Shown here: positions 43,299-52,051 of the stretch, one piece after another
How positions within the stretch are numbered: the first letter of the stretch is position 1
Layout of the letters: every line of letters begins with the position of its first letter
Assembly: GCA_041725895.1 (NCBI GenBank)
Contig: JBGRQA010000026.1
Location: 1-64,000, forward strand
DNA: 64,000 nt
DNA from: JBGRQA01 sp041725895
GTDB lineage: Bacteria; Bacteroidota; Bacteroidia; Bacteroidales; Marinifilaceae
Direction of reading: 5' to 3'
The notes under the pieces: generated by a model
Told to the model about the DNA's origin: nothing
Databases searched by the model: none
Seen by the model: the letters and a program-made list of their open reading frames with translations, nothing else
Made by a program: the position numbers and the translations under genes

Positions 43299-44075
43299 AT
43301 GGATTATACACACTTAAAGTTTGAAGAAATCGATCGGGTTGGAATACTGAGTATTAATCGTCCCGATGCATTGAATGCCATAAATCAGGAACTCATGCTG
43401 GAGTTGGCTCAATTCCTTGACGACCTTTCAGCCAAAACTCATCTGCGTGTTCTTATTGTGACAGGTGTTGGAAAGGCATTTATCGCCGGAGCCGACATCA
43501 AAGCCTTTCAGGATATGAGTCCGGAGGAAGCCTATGATTTTTCAGAATTGGGGAAACGGGTGTTCAATGGATTCTCCTCATTGGATATTCCTGTAATTGC
43601 AGCTATCAACGGTTACGCTCTGGGTGGTGGTTTGGAACTGGCACTTGGTTGCGATATTCGTGTAGCCAATGAGAAAACCCGTTTGGGGCTGCCGGAGTGC
43701 AGTTTGGGCTTGATTCCCGGTTTCAACGGTACCCAAAGGTTGACCCGTTTGATTGGTTTGGGCAATGCTTTGTATATGATGCTGCTGGGGGAGGGGATTT
43801 CTGCCTCAGATGCTTATCAAATAGGGCTGGTGCAAAAATTATGTGCTCCCGAAACACTTATGGAGGAAGTAATGGAAATGGCCCGCAAAATGACGGAAAA
43901 GGGGCCCAATGCCCTGAAGCGAATCAAGGAGGTGGCCCGCAAAGGTTTGGAATTGTCAATGAAGGAGGCTTCCAAAATGGAATCCAAGGAGTTTGGAAGA
44001 ATGTTCAAAAGTTCTAATCTGGAACGAAAGGAAGGCATTTCAGCTTTTATCGAGAAACGGAAGCCGAATTGGTAA
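43299..44075 (+). CDS. Enoyl-CoA hydratase (crotonase type)
   Basis: The 258-residue protein has both catalytic glutamates of the hydratase family, in YALGGGLELALGCD and LGLPECSLGLIPGFNGTQRL, and the oxyanion-hole stretch FIAGADIKAF. It hydrates crotonyl-CoA-type substrates or runs the reverse dehydration. It is first in a co-directional array with 3-hydroxyacyl-CoA dehydrogenase, thiolase and acyl-CoA dehydrogenase, which together form a four-carbon beta-oxidation or butyrate set. Confidence 0.93.
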   Translation: MDYTHLKFEEIDRVGILSINRPDALNAINQELMLELAQFLDDLSAKTHLRVLIVTGVGKAFIAGADIKAFQDMSPEEAYDFSELGKRVFNGFSSLDIPVIAAINGYALGGGLELALGCDIRVANEKTRLGLPECSLGLIPGFNGTQRLTRLIGLGNALYMMLLGEGISASDAYQIGLVQKLCAPETLMEEVMEMARKMTEKGPNALKRIKEVARKGLELSMKEASKMESKEFGRMFKSSNLERKEGISAFIEKRKPNW

Positions 44076-44166
44076 TCAGCGGGGGATGGAATTGCCTCAG
44101 CTGTTGTATTCCCTTGTTTGATTCGTTGCAAATAAAATCAAGGAAACCCTTAATCAAATAACTACT

Positions 44167-45501
44167 ATGAATTTGTCTCAAAAATTGGAGAAAGTTAGTG
44201 TACTGGGAGCTGCCGGTAAAATGGGGAGTGGAATTCTGGTGCTCCTTGCCATCGAAATGGGAAAGTATAGGCTTTCTTCGCCTGAAAAATCAAAGGAATA
44301 TGTGTTGAATGCGATTGATGTATCCAATATCGCTTTGTACAATCTGATTGAGTATGTAAGAAAACAGTTGGAGAAGCATGCGGAGAAACGAATCGTGGAG
44401 ATGAGGCAGTTGTATAGGGAGCGGGAGGATTTGGTGGAAAACGGAGAGGTGATTCAGGAGTATGTGAACGACATCCTTGGCATGATCAAGACATCAACTC
44501 GTTTGGAAGCAACTTACGATTCCAATTTGGTGTTTGAGGCCATCAAGGAGGATAAGGACTTAAAAATTAAATTATTCTCGCAAATAAGAGATAACAATCC
44601 CAATGTATTGATTCTGACCAATACCTCTTCCATCCCTATTGGTGAGATCGACAGGGAGGGAGGACTCAATGGACAGATTATCGGTTTCCATTTCTACAAT
44701 CCTCCGGTAGTTCAAAAGCTGCTTGAAATTATCAAGGCAGAGAATACCCAGGAGGAATTGGCACAATTGGCAGAGGAATTGGCCAAATCCATGCGAAAAG
44801 TTATTGTTTACTCCAGTGACAAAGCCGGGTTTATCGGGAACGGTCATTTTATGCGTGATGCACTGTATGCCTTGAATAAAGCCGAAGAGCTGTCCATAGA
44901 GATGGGATGGGCCAAAGCCATCTATATGATAGATATGATCACCCGCGATCTTTTACTTCGGCCCATGGGCATCTTCCAACTGATCGATTATGTGGGGATT
45001 GATGTCACCCGGTTCATATTGCAGAGCATGCAACCATCTTTCCCCGATGAAATACTGGAGCATTTCCTTTTGAATACGTTGATGGATCAGTCCGTAACAG
45101 GTGGACAGTATGCTGATGGATCTCAAAAGGATGGATTCTTTAAGTACGAGAAGGGGAGAATTGTAGAGGTCTATGACCCCAAAAGTGAAGAGTACCAGGT
45201 AGCCGAATTGGTGAAAGTGGATTGTCTGGAGAAGTTGGGAACACTGCCTGGCTTGAAGATCAACTGGAGAATGGTGGTTCGGGATGCCAACAAGAAGGAG
45301 GTACTGGAGAAGTTTTTCCGTCAGTTGAGGAAATTGGACAGTATGGGTGCTGAATTGGCTATTGATTACGGACGAAATTCCGGGGCCATTGCCAAAATGT
45401 TAGTGGATACGGATGTGGCCGCAACGGAGCAGGATGTGAATACGGTATTGGAAACCGGGTTTTATCATGCCTACGGTCCCATCAACGAATACTTTAATTA
45501 G
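44167..45501 (+). CDS. 3-hydroxyacyl-CoA dehydrogenase with an enlarged Rossmann domain
   Basis: The 444-residue protein is longer than the usual 280-320. It has an N-terminal NAD motif (VLGAAGKMGSGI), the NTSSIPIGEI loop, and the HFYNPPVVQKLLEII block with the catalytic His. The C-terminal helical domain includes DRAGFI-like DKAGFIGNGHFMRDAL. Between the glycine motif and the region that normally follows there is an extra helical segment of about 50 residues (EYVLNAIDVSN... to the EYVNDILGMIK stretch), and the C-terminal half is also extended. It likely oxidises 3-hydroxybutyryl-CoA in this operon. The gap to the thiolase gene is 45 bp. Confidence 0.88.
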   Translation: MNLSQKLEKVSVLGAAGKMGSGILVLLAIEMGKYRLSSPEKSKEYVLNAIDVSNIALYNLIEYVRKQLEKHAEKRIVEMRQLYREREDLVENGEVIQEYVNDILGMIKTSTRLEATYDSNLVFEAIKEDKDLKIKLFSQIRDNNPNVLILTNTSSIPIGEIDREGGLNGQIIGFHFYNPPVVQKLLEIIKAENTQEELAQLAEELAKSMRKVIVYSSDKAGFIGNGHFMRDALYALNKAEELSIEMGWAKAIYMIDMITRDLLLRPMGIFQLIDYVGIDVTRFILQSMQPSFPDEILEHFLLNTLMDQSVTGGQYADGSQKDGFFKYEKGRIVEVYDPKSEEYQVAELVKVDCLEKLGTLPGLKINWRMVVRDANKKEVLEKFFRQLRKLDSMGAELAIDYGRNSGAIAKMLVDTDVAATEQDVNTVLETGFYHAYGPINEYFN

Positions 45502-45546
45502 AACTAGTTCCTTTTAGTTTAGAATCGAACCAGAAAAGTTGGAGAC

Positions 45547-46791
45547 ATGAAGAAGTTAAGACGAAAAATATATATGGTGGCCGGTTACAATACCATTTCC
45601 CTGGGAACCGGACGTAAGGAGTTTCATCCCAAAAAGGCGAGACCGGGTTTGGAGCATTACATCAGGGAAGCCGGACAAGCTACCTTGCAGATGATTGGTG
45701 GGGCCGAAAATGTTGATGAAGGAGTGATTGGAAACTTTATGGCTTCCCGCTTCAACAAGCAGGCCAACCTTCCGGCCTTTCTGCCCACCATTGATGAGGG
45801 ATTGCGGTACAAGCCTGCGGTAAGTGTAGAGGGAGCCTGTGCTTCGGGGGGATTGGCCCTGACTACAGGGATGAAATCCATATTGGCGGAAACAGCTGAT
45901 GTGGTACTGGCGCTTGGTTTTGAGGTGCAAAATACTGTGAAGGCCATGTATGGAGCGGATATTTTGGCCGGTGCCGGTTGGTTCAAAACCCGCAAGGAGG
46001 GACATGCTTACTATTTTCCTGGAAAATTCAGCGACCGGGCTGGAGCTTACTACCGGAAGTACGGGCAGGAGAAAACCAGGAAGGCCATGGCCAAGTGGTA
46101 TTGCAATGCCATAGAGAATGCCCGTTTGTGTAAAACTGCCCAGGAGTATCACAACAGCAATTCCGATTTGGAGGGGACTGCCAATGCTCCCCTGAACCCA
46201 AGGTCTTTTGTGGAGCATCTGAATGTATTTGATTGTTCCAAAGTATCCGACGGGGCTTCCTCCATAGCCATTGTTTCGGAGGAGGGGTTAAAAAGAATCG
46301 GAATGAAGCCTGAGGATGCAGTTGAGGTTGTTGGCTTTGCCCATATCGAGGCGGATATTACCCGGGAACCGGAAAATATGACTCGTTTGACAACTATGGA
46401 GCATGCTGTGAGGAAAGCATTGGATGTTGCAGGTGTTTCACTGGATCAGATTGGGACTATGGAGGTTCACGATTGCTTCTCCATTGCAGGAATCATGGCG
46501 ATTGAAGCCATCGGTCTGGCACCTGAAGGAAAAGGGATCGATTACGTGATGCAGGGGAATACATCCCGATGCGGACGGTTGCCTGTGAATACAACGGGAG
46601 GTTTGATTGGTTGGGGGCATCCCACCGGAGCTACCGGAGTTCACCAGGCGGTAACCGTATGGGAGCAGTTGACCGGTAAGGCAGGTGATGCTCAAATAAA
46701 AATACATGCCGAACGTCCCTATGCACTTTCGGTGAATATGGGCGGGGACGATAAATCATTGGTGGCCATCGTGTATCGACGAGGTCAGTAG
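45547..46791 (+). CDS. Thiolase / SCP-x-like acetyl-CoA acyltransferase
   Basis: The 414-residue protein has the nucleophilic Cys in EGACASGG, the VHDCFS block in place of the usual NEAFA, and GWGHPTGATGVHQ. The second catalytic Cys of classical thiolases (CxGGG) is replaced by NMGGDDKS, as in SCP-x-like thiolases. It probably cleaves or forms acetoacetyl-CoA-type substrates; degradative or synthetic direction is not decided. It follows the dehydrogenase in the array. Confidence 0.88.
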   Translation: MKKLRRKIYMVAGYNTISLGTGRKEFHPKKARPGLEHYIREAGQATLQMIGGAENVDEGVIGNFMASRFNKQANLPAFLPTIDEGLRYKPAVSVEGACASGGLALTTGMKSILAETADVVLALGFEVQNTVKAMYGADILAGAGWFKTRKEGHAYYFPGKFSDRAGAYYRKYGQEKTRKAMAKWYCNAIENARLCKTAQEYHNSNSDLEGTANAPLNPRSFVEHLNVFDCSKVSDGASSIAIVSEEGLKRIGMKPEDAVEVVGFAHIEADITREPENMTRLTTMEHAVRKALDVAGVSLDQIGTMEVHDCFSIAGIMAIEAIGLAPEGKGIDYVMQGNTSRCGRLPVNTTGGLIGWGHPTGATGVHQAVTVWEQLTGKAGDAQIKIHAERPYALSVNMGGDDKSLVAIVYRRGQ

Positions 46792-46898
46792 AAAGTATCA
46801 GTCGGATCTTAGTGGAGAGGGATTTTAAGGGGGAGATCGATTCCGAAGGATTGGTGAAAGAAGGAATTGAAGAGTAGTCACACCTTAAATATTGAACT

Positions 46899-48047
46899 AT
46901 GAATTTTGACTTTACAGAGGAGCAAATCATGATTCGGGATGCGGCCCGTGATTTTGCTCAGCGGGAACTGCTACCGGGCGTAATCGAAAGAGATAGTAAG
47001 GCTCTCTACCCTGCCGAGCAGGTCAAGCGACTGGCTGATCTGGGTTTTTTGGGCATGCTCGTGGATCCCAAATACGATGGGGGAGGAATGGATACGGTCT
47101 CCTATGTATTGGCCATGGAGGAAATATCGAAAGTGGACTCTTCGGTTTCCGTTATTATGTCGGTGAACAATTCCCTGGTATGTTGGGGAATTCAAAAATA
47201 TGGATCGGAGGAGCAGAAGGAGAAGTTCCTGAAGCCCATGGCCCGGGGCGATAAAATTGGAGCCTTCCTGCTTTCGGAACCCGAAGCGGGATCGGATGCC
47301 ACATCTCAAAGAACTATGGCTGTGGATATGGGGGACCATTACCTTGTGAACGGGACCAAAAACTGGATCACGAATGGAAATACCGCCTCTACCTATATCC
47401 TAATTGCCCAAACGCATCCTGAGAAGAAGCATCGTGGTATCAATGCTTTGATTGTTGACAGGGATTCGGAAGGGATCTCCATTGGGCCGCATGAGGACAA
47501 GATGGGGATGCGTGGTTCGGATACTCATTCGGTAATGTTTAACAATGTAAAAGTACCGAAGGAGAATCGATTGGGAGAGGATGGATTCGGCTTTAAGCTG
47601 GCCATGAAATCCCTGGAGGGCGGTCGGATCGGAATTGCCTCTCAGGCCCTGGGAATAGCTTCCGGAGCTTATGAATTATCGCTGAAATATGCCCAGGAAC
47701 GGAAAGCATTTGGGACCGAAATCTTCAACCACCAGGCCATTGCGTTCAAGCTGGCCGATATGGCGGTTCAGATTGAGGCGGCTCGTCATTTCTGTTTAAA
47801 GGCAGCTTGGCTGAAGGATCAGGGGAAACCTTACGGACAAGCCAGTGCGATGGCAAAACTTTATGCAGCTGACGCAGCCATGAATGTAACCACCGAAGCC
47901 GTTCAGATTCACGGTGGTTACGGCTACGTAAAGGAATATCATGTGGAGCGCCTGATGCGGGATGCCAAGCTGACCCAAATCTACGAGGGAACTTCCGAAA
48001 TTCAGAAAATAGTGATCTCCCGGGGATTGCTGGACGGTTCAGTCTAG
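46899..48047 (+). CDS. Acyl-CoA dehydrogenase, short-chain/butyryl type
   Basis: The 382-residue FAD enzyme has FLLSEPEAGSDA, NGTKNWITNG, DKMGMRGSDTHSV, and IYEGTSEIQK with the C-terminal catalytic glutamate used by short-chain enzymes. With EtfBA directly downstream it should pass electrons to ETF. Butyryl-CoA or isobutyryl-CoA is the likeliest substrate from context. A 107-bp gap precedes it. Confidence 0.93.
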   Translation: MNFDFTEEQIMIRDAARDFAQRELLPGVIERDSKALYPAEQVKRLADLGFLGMLVDPKYDGGGMDTVSYVLAMEEISKVDSSVSVIMSVNNSLVCWGIQKYGSEEQKEKFLKPMARGDKIGAFLLSEPEAGSDATSQRTMAVDMGDHYLVNGTKNWITNGNTASTYILIAQTHPEKKHRGINALIVDRDSEGISIGPHEDKMGMRGSDTHSVMFNNVKVPKENRLGEDGFGFKLAMKSLEGGRIGIASQALGIASGAYELSLKYAQERKAFGTEIFNHQAIAFKLADMAVQIEAARHFCLKAAWLKDQGKPYGQASAMAKLYAADAAMNVTTEAVQIHGGYGYVKEYHVERLMRDAKLTQIYEGTSEIQKIVISRGLLDGSV

Positions 48048-48102
48048 CTCGGAAGGGAGCAACCAGAAATAGAAACTCATTCTTACTAAAACAGATCATA
48101 TT

Positions 48103-48852
48103 ATGAAGATATTGTTGTGCTTAAGTAATGTGCCTGACACTACCACGAAGATAAGGTTTGTCGAGAGCGATACTCAATTGGATACTGCCAATGTGCAGTG
48201 GATTATCAATCCCTGGGATGAATTTGCGCTGACCCGCGCTCTGGAATTGAAGGAAGATACGGGGAATCCTGTGAATGAGGTTTGTGTTGTGAATGTAGGA
48301 ACTGTGGCTACTGAGCCTACCATTCGCAAAACTTTGGCCATTGGAGCCGATCGTGCGGTTCGTATCGATGCAGAACCCCTGGATGCCTACTTTGTTGCCT
48401 ACCAGATTGCCGAATTTATTAAGAAGGAACCTTTCGATATTATCCTCTGTGGAATTGAGTCCAGTGATTACAACGGTTCCTCTGTGGGTTCCATGTTGGC
48501 TGAATTCCTGGATTGTCCTTCCATTTCATCGGTGACCACTCTCGATTTTGATGGCGATCAGCTGCAAGTGGCTCGTGCCATTCCCGGCGGGAAGCAGGTA
48601 ATGGAAACTCAAACCCCTTTTGTGGCTGTGGTTCAGAAAGGAATTTCCCAGGAGCCAAGAATCCCTTCGATGCGAGGCATAATGATGGCGCGGAAGAAGC
48701 CGCTTCAGGTTATGGAAGCTGCTCCTGGGGAGGCTCTCACCAAGTGTGTAAAATACGAACTACCACAGGCCAAAGCAGCCTGTAAGATGGTTGAGGCGGA
48801 GAATGTGGATCATCTTGTGGACTTGTTGTACAATGAGGCCAAGATTCTCTGA
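48103..48852 (+). CDS. etfB: Electron transfer flavoprotein beta subunit
   Basis: The 249-residue protein has the EtfB nucleotide-binding stretch (NPWDEFALTRALELKED), FDIILCGIESSDYNGSSVGSMLAE and RIPSMRGIMMARKKPL near the docking loop. It pairs with EtfA to carry electrons from acyl-CoA dehydrogenases. It lies between the short-chain dehydrogenase and etfA, 39 bp before the latter. Whether the complex bifurcates cannot be told reliably from motifs. Confidence 0.95.
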   Translation: MKILLCLSNVPDTTTKIRFVESDTQLDTANVQWIINPWDEFALTRALELKEDTGNPVNEVCVVNVGTVATEPTIRKTLAIGADRAVRIDAEPLDAYFVAYQIAEFIKKEPFDIILCGIESSDYNGSSVGSMLAEFLDCPSISSVTTLDFDGDQLQVARAIPGGKQVMETQTPFVAVVQKGISQEPRIPSMRGIMMARKKPLQVMEAAPGEALTKCVKYELPQAKAACKMVEAENVDHLVDLLYNEAKIL

Positions 48853-48891
48853 TGATTGAAAATTATTGTTGAACATTGAAAATTGTAGCGT

Positions 48892-49866
48892 ATGTCAGTA
48901 ATAGCATTTGCCAAAAATTGGGAGGGAAAATTCAAAAATTCCAGTTACGAGCTGGTATCCTATACAAAAGAGTTAGCCAATCGAATGAACACCCGGGCTA
49001 TTGTGGTCTCCATCGGCCAGGTGGACGAGTCGGAACTAATGGTGTTGGGGGAGTACGGTGCCGACCGGATCATAACTGTGGAAGATGAACGTTTGAATTA
49101 TCTGAACAGTCGGGTGTATGCCGAGGTGATTGCCCAGGTAGCCCGAAAAGAATCGGCCAGGGTTGTGGTTCTCACGGATAACAATTCCGGGAAAGGGATT
49201 TCTCCACGTTTGTCTGTTCAGCTGAAAGCCGGGTTGGCTTCTTCTGTTCTGGATATCCCCTTGTCCTTAGATCCTTTTGTGGTTAAAAAGAAAGTGTTCT
49301 CCGGGAAAGCCTATGCTCATGTCCGGATGGACTCCGAGGTGAAGATTCTGTCCATTGCCAAGAATTGCTTTGGCCGGGTGAAGAACTCCAATCAGGCCAG
49401 CATTGAAAAGTTTATTCCCGAATTGAGTGAGAAGTTCTTTAAGATCAATGTGAAAAGTGTTGAGAAGTCGCAGGAGAAAATCATTCTAACGGATGCGGAT
49501 ATCGTTGTGTCCGGAGGCCGGGGAATGAAGAAGTCGGAAAATTGGGGGCCGTTGGAGGAGCTGGCCGATGTTTTGGGAGCTGCTACTGCCTGTTCCCGTC
49601 CTGTTTCCGATGAGGGCTGGAGAAGCCACGAGGAGCATGTGGGGCAAACCGGTAAGGTGATTGCGCCCAATCTTTACATTGCCGCAGGAATTTCGGGAGC
49701 CATCCAGCACGTTGCCGGGGTGAGTCGTTCCAAATGCATTGTGGCCATCAATACCGATCCGGAGGCTCCAATTTTTGAGGTCGCCGATTACGGTATTCTT
49801 GGTGATGCCCAGGAAGTGTTGCCCCGATTGACCAAGGCCTTTAAGGAAGCTAAAGTTCATCAATAA
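48892..49866 (+). CDS. etfA: Electron transfer flavoprotein alpha subunit
   Basis: The 324-residue protein has the FAD-binding C-terminal domain (VVSGGRGMKKSENW, GAATACSRPVSDEGW, GQTGKVIAPNLYIAAGISGAIQH and NTDPEAPIFEVADYGILGD). No ferredoxin extension is fused. It acts with EtfB. It ends 21 bp before the membrane Fe-S protein gene, so the electron acceptor is probably encoded next door. Confidence 0.96.
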   Translation: MSVIAFAKNWEGKFKNSSYELVSYTKELANRMNTRAIVVSIGQVDESELMVLGEYGADRIITVEDERLNYLNSRVYAEVIAQVARKESARVVVLTDNNSGKGISPRLSVQLKAGLASSVLDIPLSLDPFVVKKKVFSGKAYAHVRMDSEVKILSIAKNCFGRVKNSNQASIEKFIPELSEKFFKINVKSVEKSQEKIILTDADIVVSGGRGMKKSENWGPLEELADVLGAATACSRPVSDEGWRSHEEHVGQTGKVIAPNLYIAAGISGAIQHVAGVSRSKCIVAINTDPEAPIFEVADYGILGDAQEVLPRLTKAFKEAKVHQ

Positions 49867-49887
49867 TCATTTTCAAGTTCTTGCACC

Positions 49888-51147
49888 ATGCTAAAACAAG
49901 TGATTTTTAGTCTGATTCTTTTAATAACTATCGGGGTATTCGCCTGGACGATGCGTCGCCTTTGGGCCTTTTTTAAACTGACCAGGCCCGGATATCCTAT
50001 TCAAAATATTTCGGCGCGCATTTCCCACACCCTTAATGTGGCCATAGGACAGAGTAAGATTTTTCGGAAGCCCATTGTTGGTTTGATGCACGCCTTGGTC
50101 TTTTGGGGGTTTATTGTAATTACCCTGGGAAGTATCGAAATGGTAGTGGATGGTGTTACAGGAGCCGAGCGTGTTTTTGCATTTACCGGATGGTTCTACG
50201 ATTTTGTGATTGCTTCCGGAGATATTTTTGCCTATCTCATCCTGGTTTTTATTCTAGCCTTCCTGGTCCGTAGATTGTTTATGAAGATTCGAAGGTTTCA
50301 GGGGGTGGAAATCAATGGAAAAGCCAGTTGGGATGCCAATATCTCTCTGCTTCTCATTTTATTGCTGATGGTATCCCTTATCGGTTACAATTTAGGTTAC
50401 CTGGAATATCATTCCGGAGAAAAGGTAGGAGTTTATCCCATTAGTCACTTGTTGGTGGGGCAGTTGGGTTGGTCGTGGGGTATTATTATGGAAGTCAGCT
50501 GGTGGTTTCATATCCTTTTGATTTTTCTTTTTGCCAACTATCTGCCCTATTCCAAGCATTTTCATGTTTTTCTTTCGGTGCCCAATGTTTTTCTGGCCAA
50601 TCTCAAACCTCTGGGGTATTTGCCCCACATGGAGAGTATTACCCGTGAAGTGAAGCTGATGCTGGATCCCAATGCTGCTTACGATGAAACCCAGGAGGTG
50701 GCTCGTTTTGGTGTGAAGGATGCGGAGGATGTTACCTGGAAGAATTACTTCGATTCCCTTTCGTGTACCCAATGCGGCCGTTGTACGGATGTTTGTCCTG
50801 CCAATATTACCGGGAAGTTGCTTTCCCCCCGAAAGATATTTGTGGATCTGCGCAAGCGGATGGATGAGAAAGGGCCTTTGCTTTTGAAGGGAAAAGAGGA
50901 TAGTAAATCATTGATTCGGGATTACATTAGCCTTGAGGAGCTTTGGGCTTGCACTACCTGTAATGCTTGTGCACAGGAATGCCCCTTGGATATCAGTCAT
51001 CCCAATCTGATTGTGGATATGCGACGTTACCTGGTGATGGAGGAAGCAGCGGCTCCTGCCGAACTGAATTCCATGTTTACCTACATTGAAAACAATGGAG
51101 CGCCCTGGCAGTTTTCACCCGAGGATCGCTTGAAATGGACAGAATAA
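49888..51147 (+). CDS. Membrane-bound Fe-S protein, cytochrome-b/NarI-like domain plus two [4Fe-4S] motifs
   Basis: The 419-residue protein has about five to six membrane helices in its first 240 residues (first at about 3-24), arranged like the gamma subunit of nitrate reductase or HdrE. A cytoplasmic domain follows with two [4Fe-4S] motifs (CTQCGRCTDVCP from C293; CTTCNACAQECP from C355), like HdrC. With the CCG protein encoded next it matches the parts of single-chain ETF:menaquinone oxidoreductase (EMO-type) proteins known from syntrophic and anaerobic bacteria, but split into two genes. It likely moves electrons from EtfAB to the quinone pool. Confidence 0.85.
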   Translation: MLKQVIFSLILLITIGVFAWTMRRLWAFFKLTRPGYPIQNISARISHTLNVAIGQSKIFRKPIVGLMHALVFWGFIVITLGSIEMVVDGVTGAERVFAFTGWFYDFVIASGDIFAYLILVFILAFLVRRLFMKIRRFQGVEINGKASWDANISLLLILLLMVSLIGYNLGYLEYHSGEKVGVYPISHLLVGQLGWSWGIIMEVSWWFHILLIFLFANYLPYSKHFHVFLSVPNVFLANLKPLGYLPHMESITREVKLMLDPNAAYDETQEVARFGVKDAEDVTWKNYFDSLSCTQCGRCTDVCPANITGKLLSPRKIFVDLRKRMDEKGPLLLKGKEDSKSLIRDYISLEELWACTTCNACAQECPLDISHPNLIVDMRRYLVMEEAAAPAELNSMFTYIENNGAPWQFSPEDRLKWTE

Positions 51148-51149
51148 AC

Positions 51150-51205
51150 GAAGTAGCAAGTTACATGTGGCAAGTCACAAGTATCTCTTGCTTCTTGTGA
51201 CTCGA
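51150..51205. repeat. CTTG/CAAG-rich dispersed intergenic sequence
   Basis: Words such as GTAGCAAGTTACATGTGGCAAG and CTTGCTTCTTGTGACT, in part complementary, resemble spacers at 35690-35752 and 55476-55506. It lies in the gap between two genes of the same complex. Confidence 0.45.
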
Positions 51206-51224
51206 AATAACCAATTATTGAACT

Positions 51225-52022
51225 ATGGAGAAAACCACTAAGATAGATGTTCCTGTAATGGCGGATTTGGCTGCTAAAGGCGAGAAACCCGAATACCTTT
51301 TCTGGGTAGGATGTGCCGGAGCTTTTGATGACCGGTATAAAAAGGTAGCCCGTGCCTTTGCCAAAATTTTGAATCACCTGAATGTGAGCTATGCTGTGTT
51401 GGGACAGGAGGAAAGCTGCACCGGTGATCCTGCGAAGCGTGCCGGCAACGAGATGCTTTTTCAGATGCAAGCCATGCAGAATATCGAAATTCTGAATGCT
51501 TACGAGGTGAAGAAGATCATTTGCACCTGTCCGCATTGTTACAATATTCTAAAGAATGAGTACCCTGCACTGGGCGGGAAGTATGAGGTAATCAATTATA
51601 CCCTGTACCTGGAAGAGCAGATCAGAAACGGAAACCTGAAGTTGGATGGCAATCCGTTCAAGGGGCAGAGTATTACCTATCACGATCCCTGCTACCTGGG
51701 ACGCGGCAATAAAATCTACGATGCCCCAAGGAATGTAATAGCTGCAGTGTTCGGTGAAGTAAAGGAGATGAGGCGGTCCCGAAGTTTCGGATTGTGTTGC
51801 GGAGCTGGGGGTGCTCAGATGTTTAAGGAGGCAGAGAAAGGTGAAAAGGAAGTCTATATGGAAAGAACGGAGGAAGTCTTGGATCGAAAAGTAGATAAGG
51901 TTGCAACAGCCTGTCCTTTTTGCATGACGATGCTTACCGATGGAATTAAATACAAGAACAAGGAATCGGAACTGGAGAACCTTGATGTCGCGGAAATTGT
52001 AGAAAAGGCACTGGAACTGTAA
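51225..52022 (+). CDS. CCG-domain (HdrB-like) iron-sulfur protein
   Basis: The 265-residue soluble protein has two cysteine-rich domains of the CCG type: WVGCAGAFD with QEESCTGDPAKR and CTCPHCYNIL in the first half, and HDPCYLGRG, FGLCCGAGGAQMF and CPFCMTML in the second. These coordinate clusters in HdrB-like proteins. The first domain has fewer cysteines than the canonical pattern. It should associate with the membrane Fe-S protein encoded 77 bp upstream, completing an ETF:quinone oxidoreductase. Confidence 0.88.
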   Translation: MEKTTKIDVPVMADLAAKGEKPEYLFWVGCAGAFDDRYKKVARAFAKILNHLNVSYAVLGQEESCTGDPAKRAGNEMLFQMQAMQNIEILNAYEVKKIICTCPHCYNILKNEYPALGGKYEVINYTLYLEEQIRNGNLKLDGNPFKGQSITYHDPCYLGRGNKIYDAPRNVIAAVFGEVKEMRRSRSFGLCCGAGGAQMFKEAEKGEKEVYMERTEEVLDRKVDKVATACPFCMTMLTDGIKYKNKESELENLDVAEIVEKALEL

Positions 52023-52051
52023 TGATATTGTAGGCAAACAAAACCAAAGGA

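Noticed and set aside
49888..52022. A single EMO gene broken by a frameshift
   Set aside because: The first frame ends after a complete domain. A 77-bp spacer follows, and the second frame has its own start and a complete CCG pair, so two genes are more likely.
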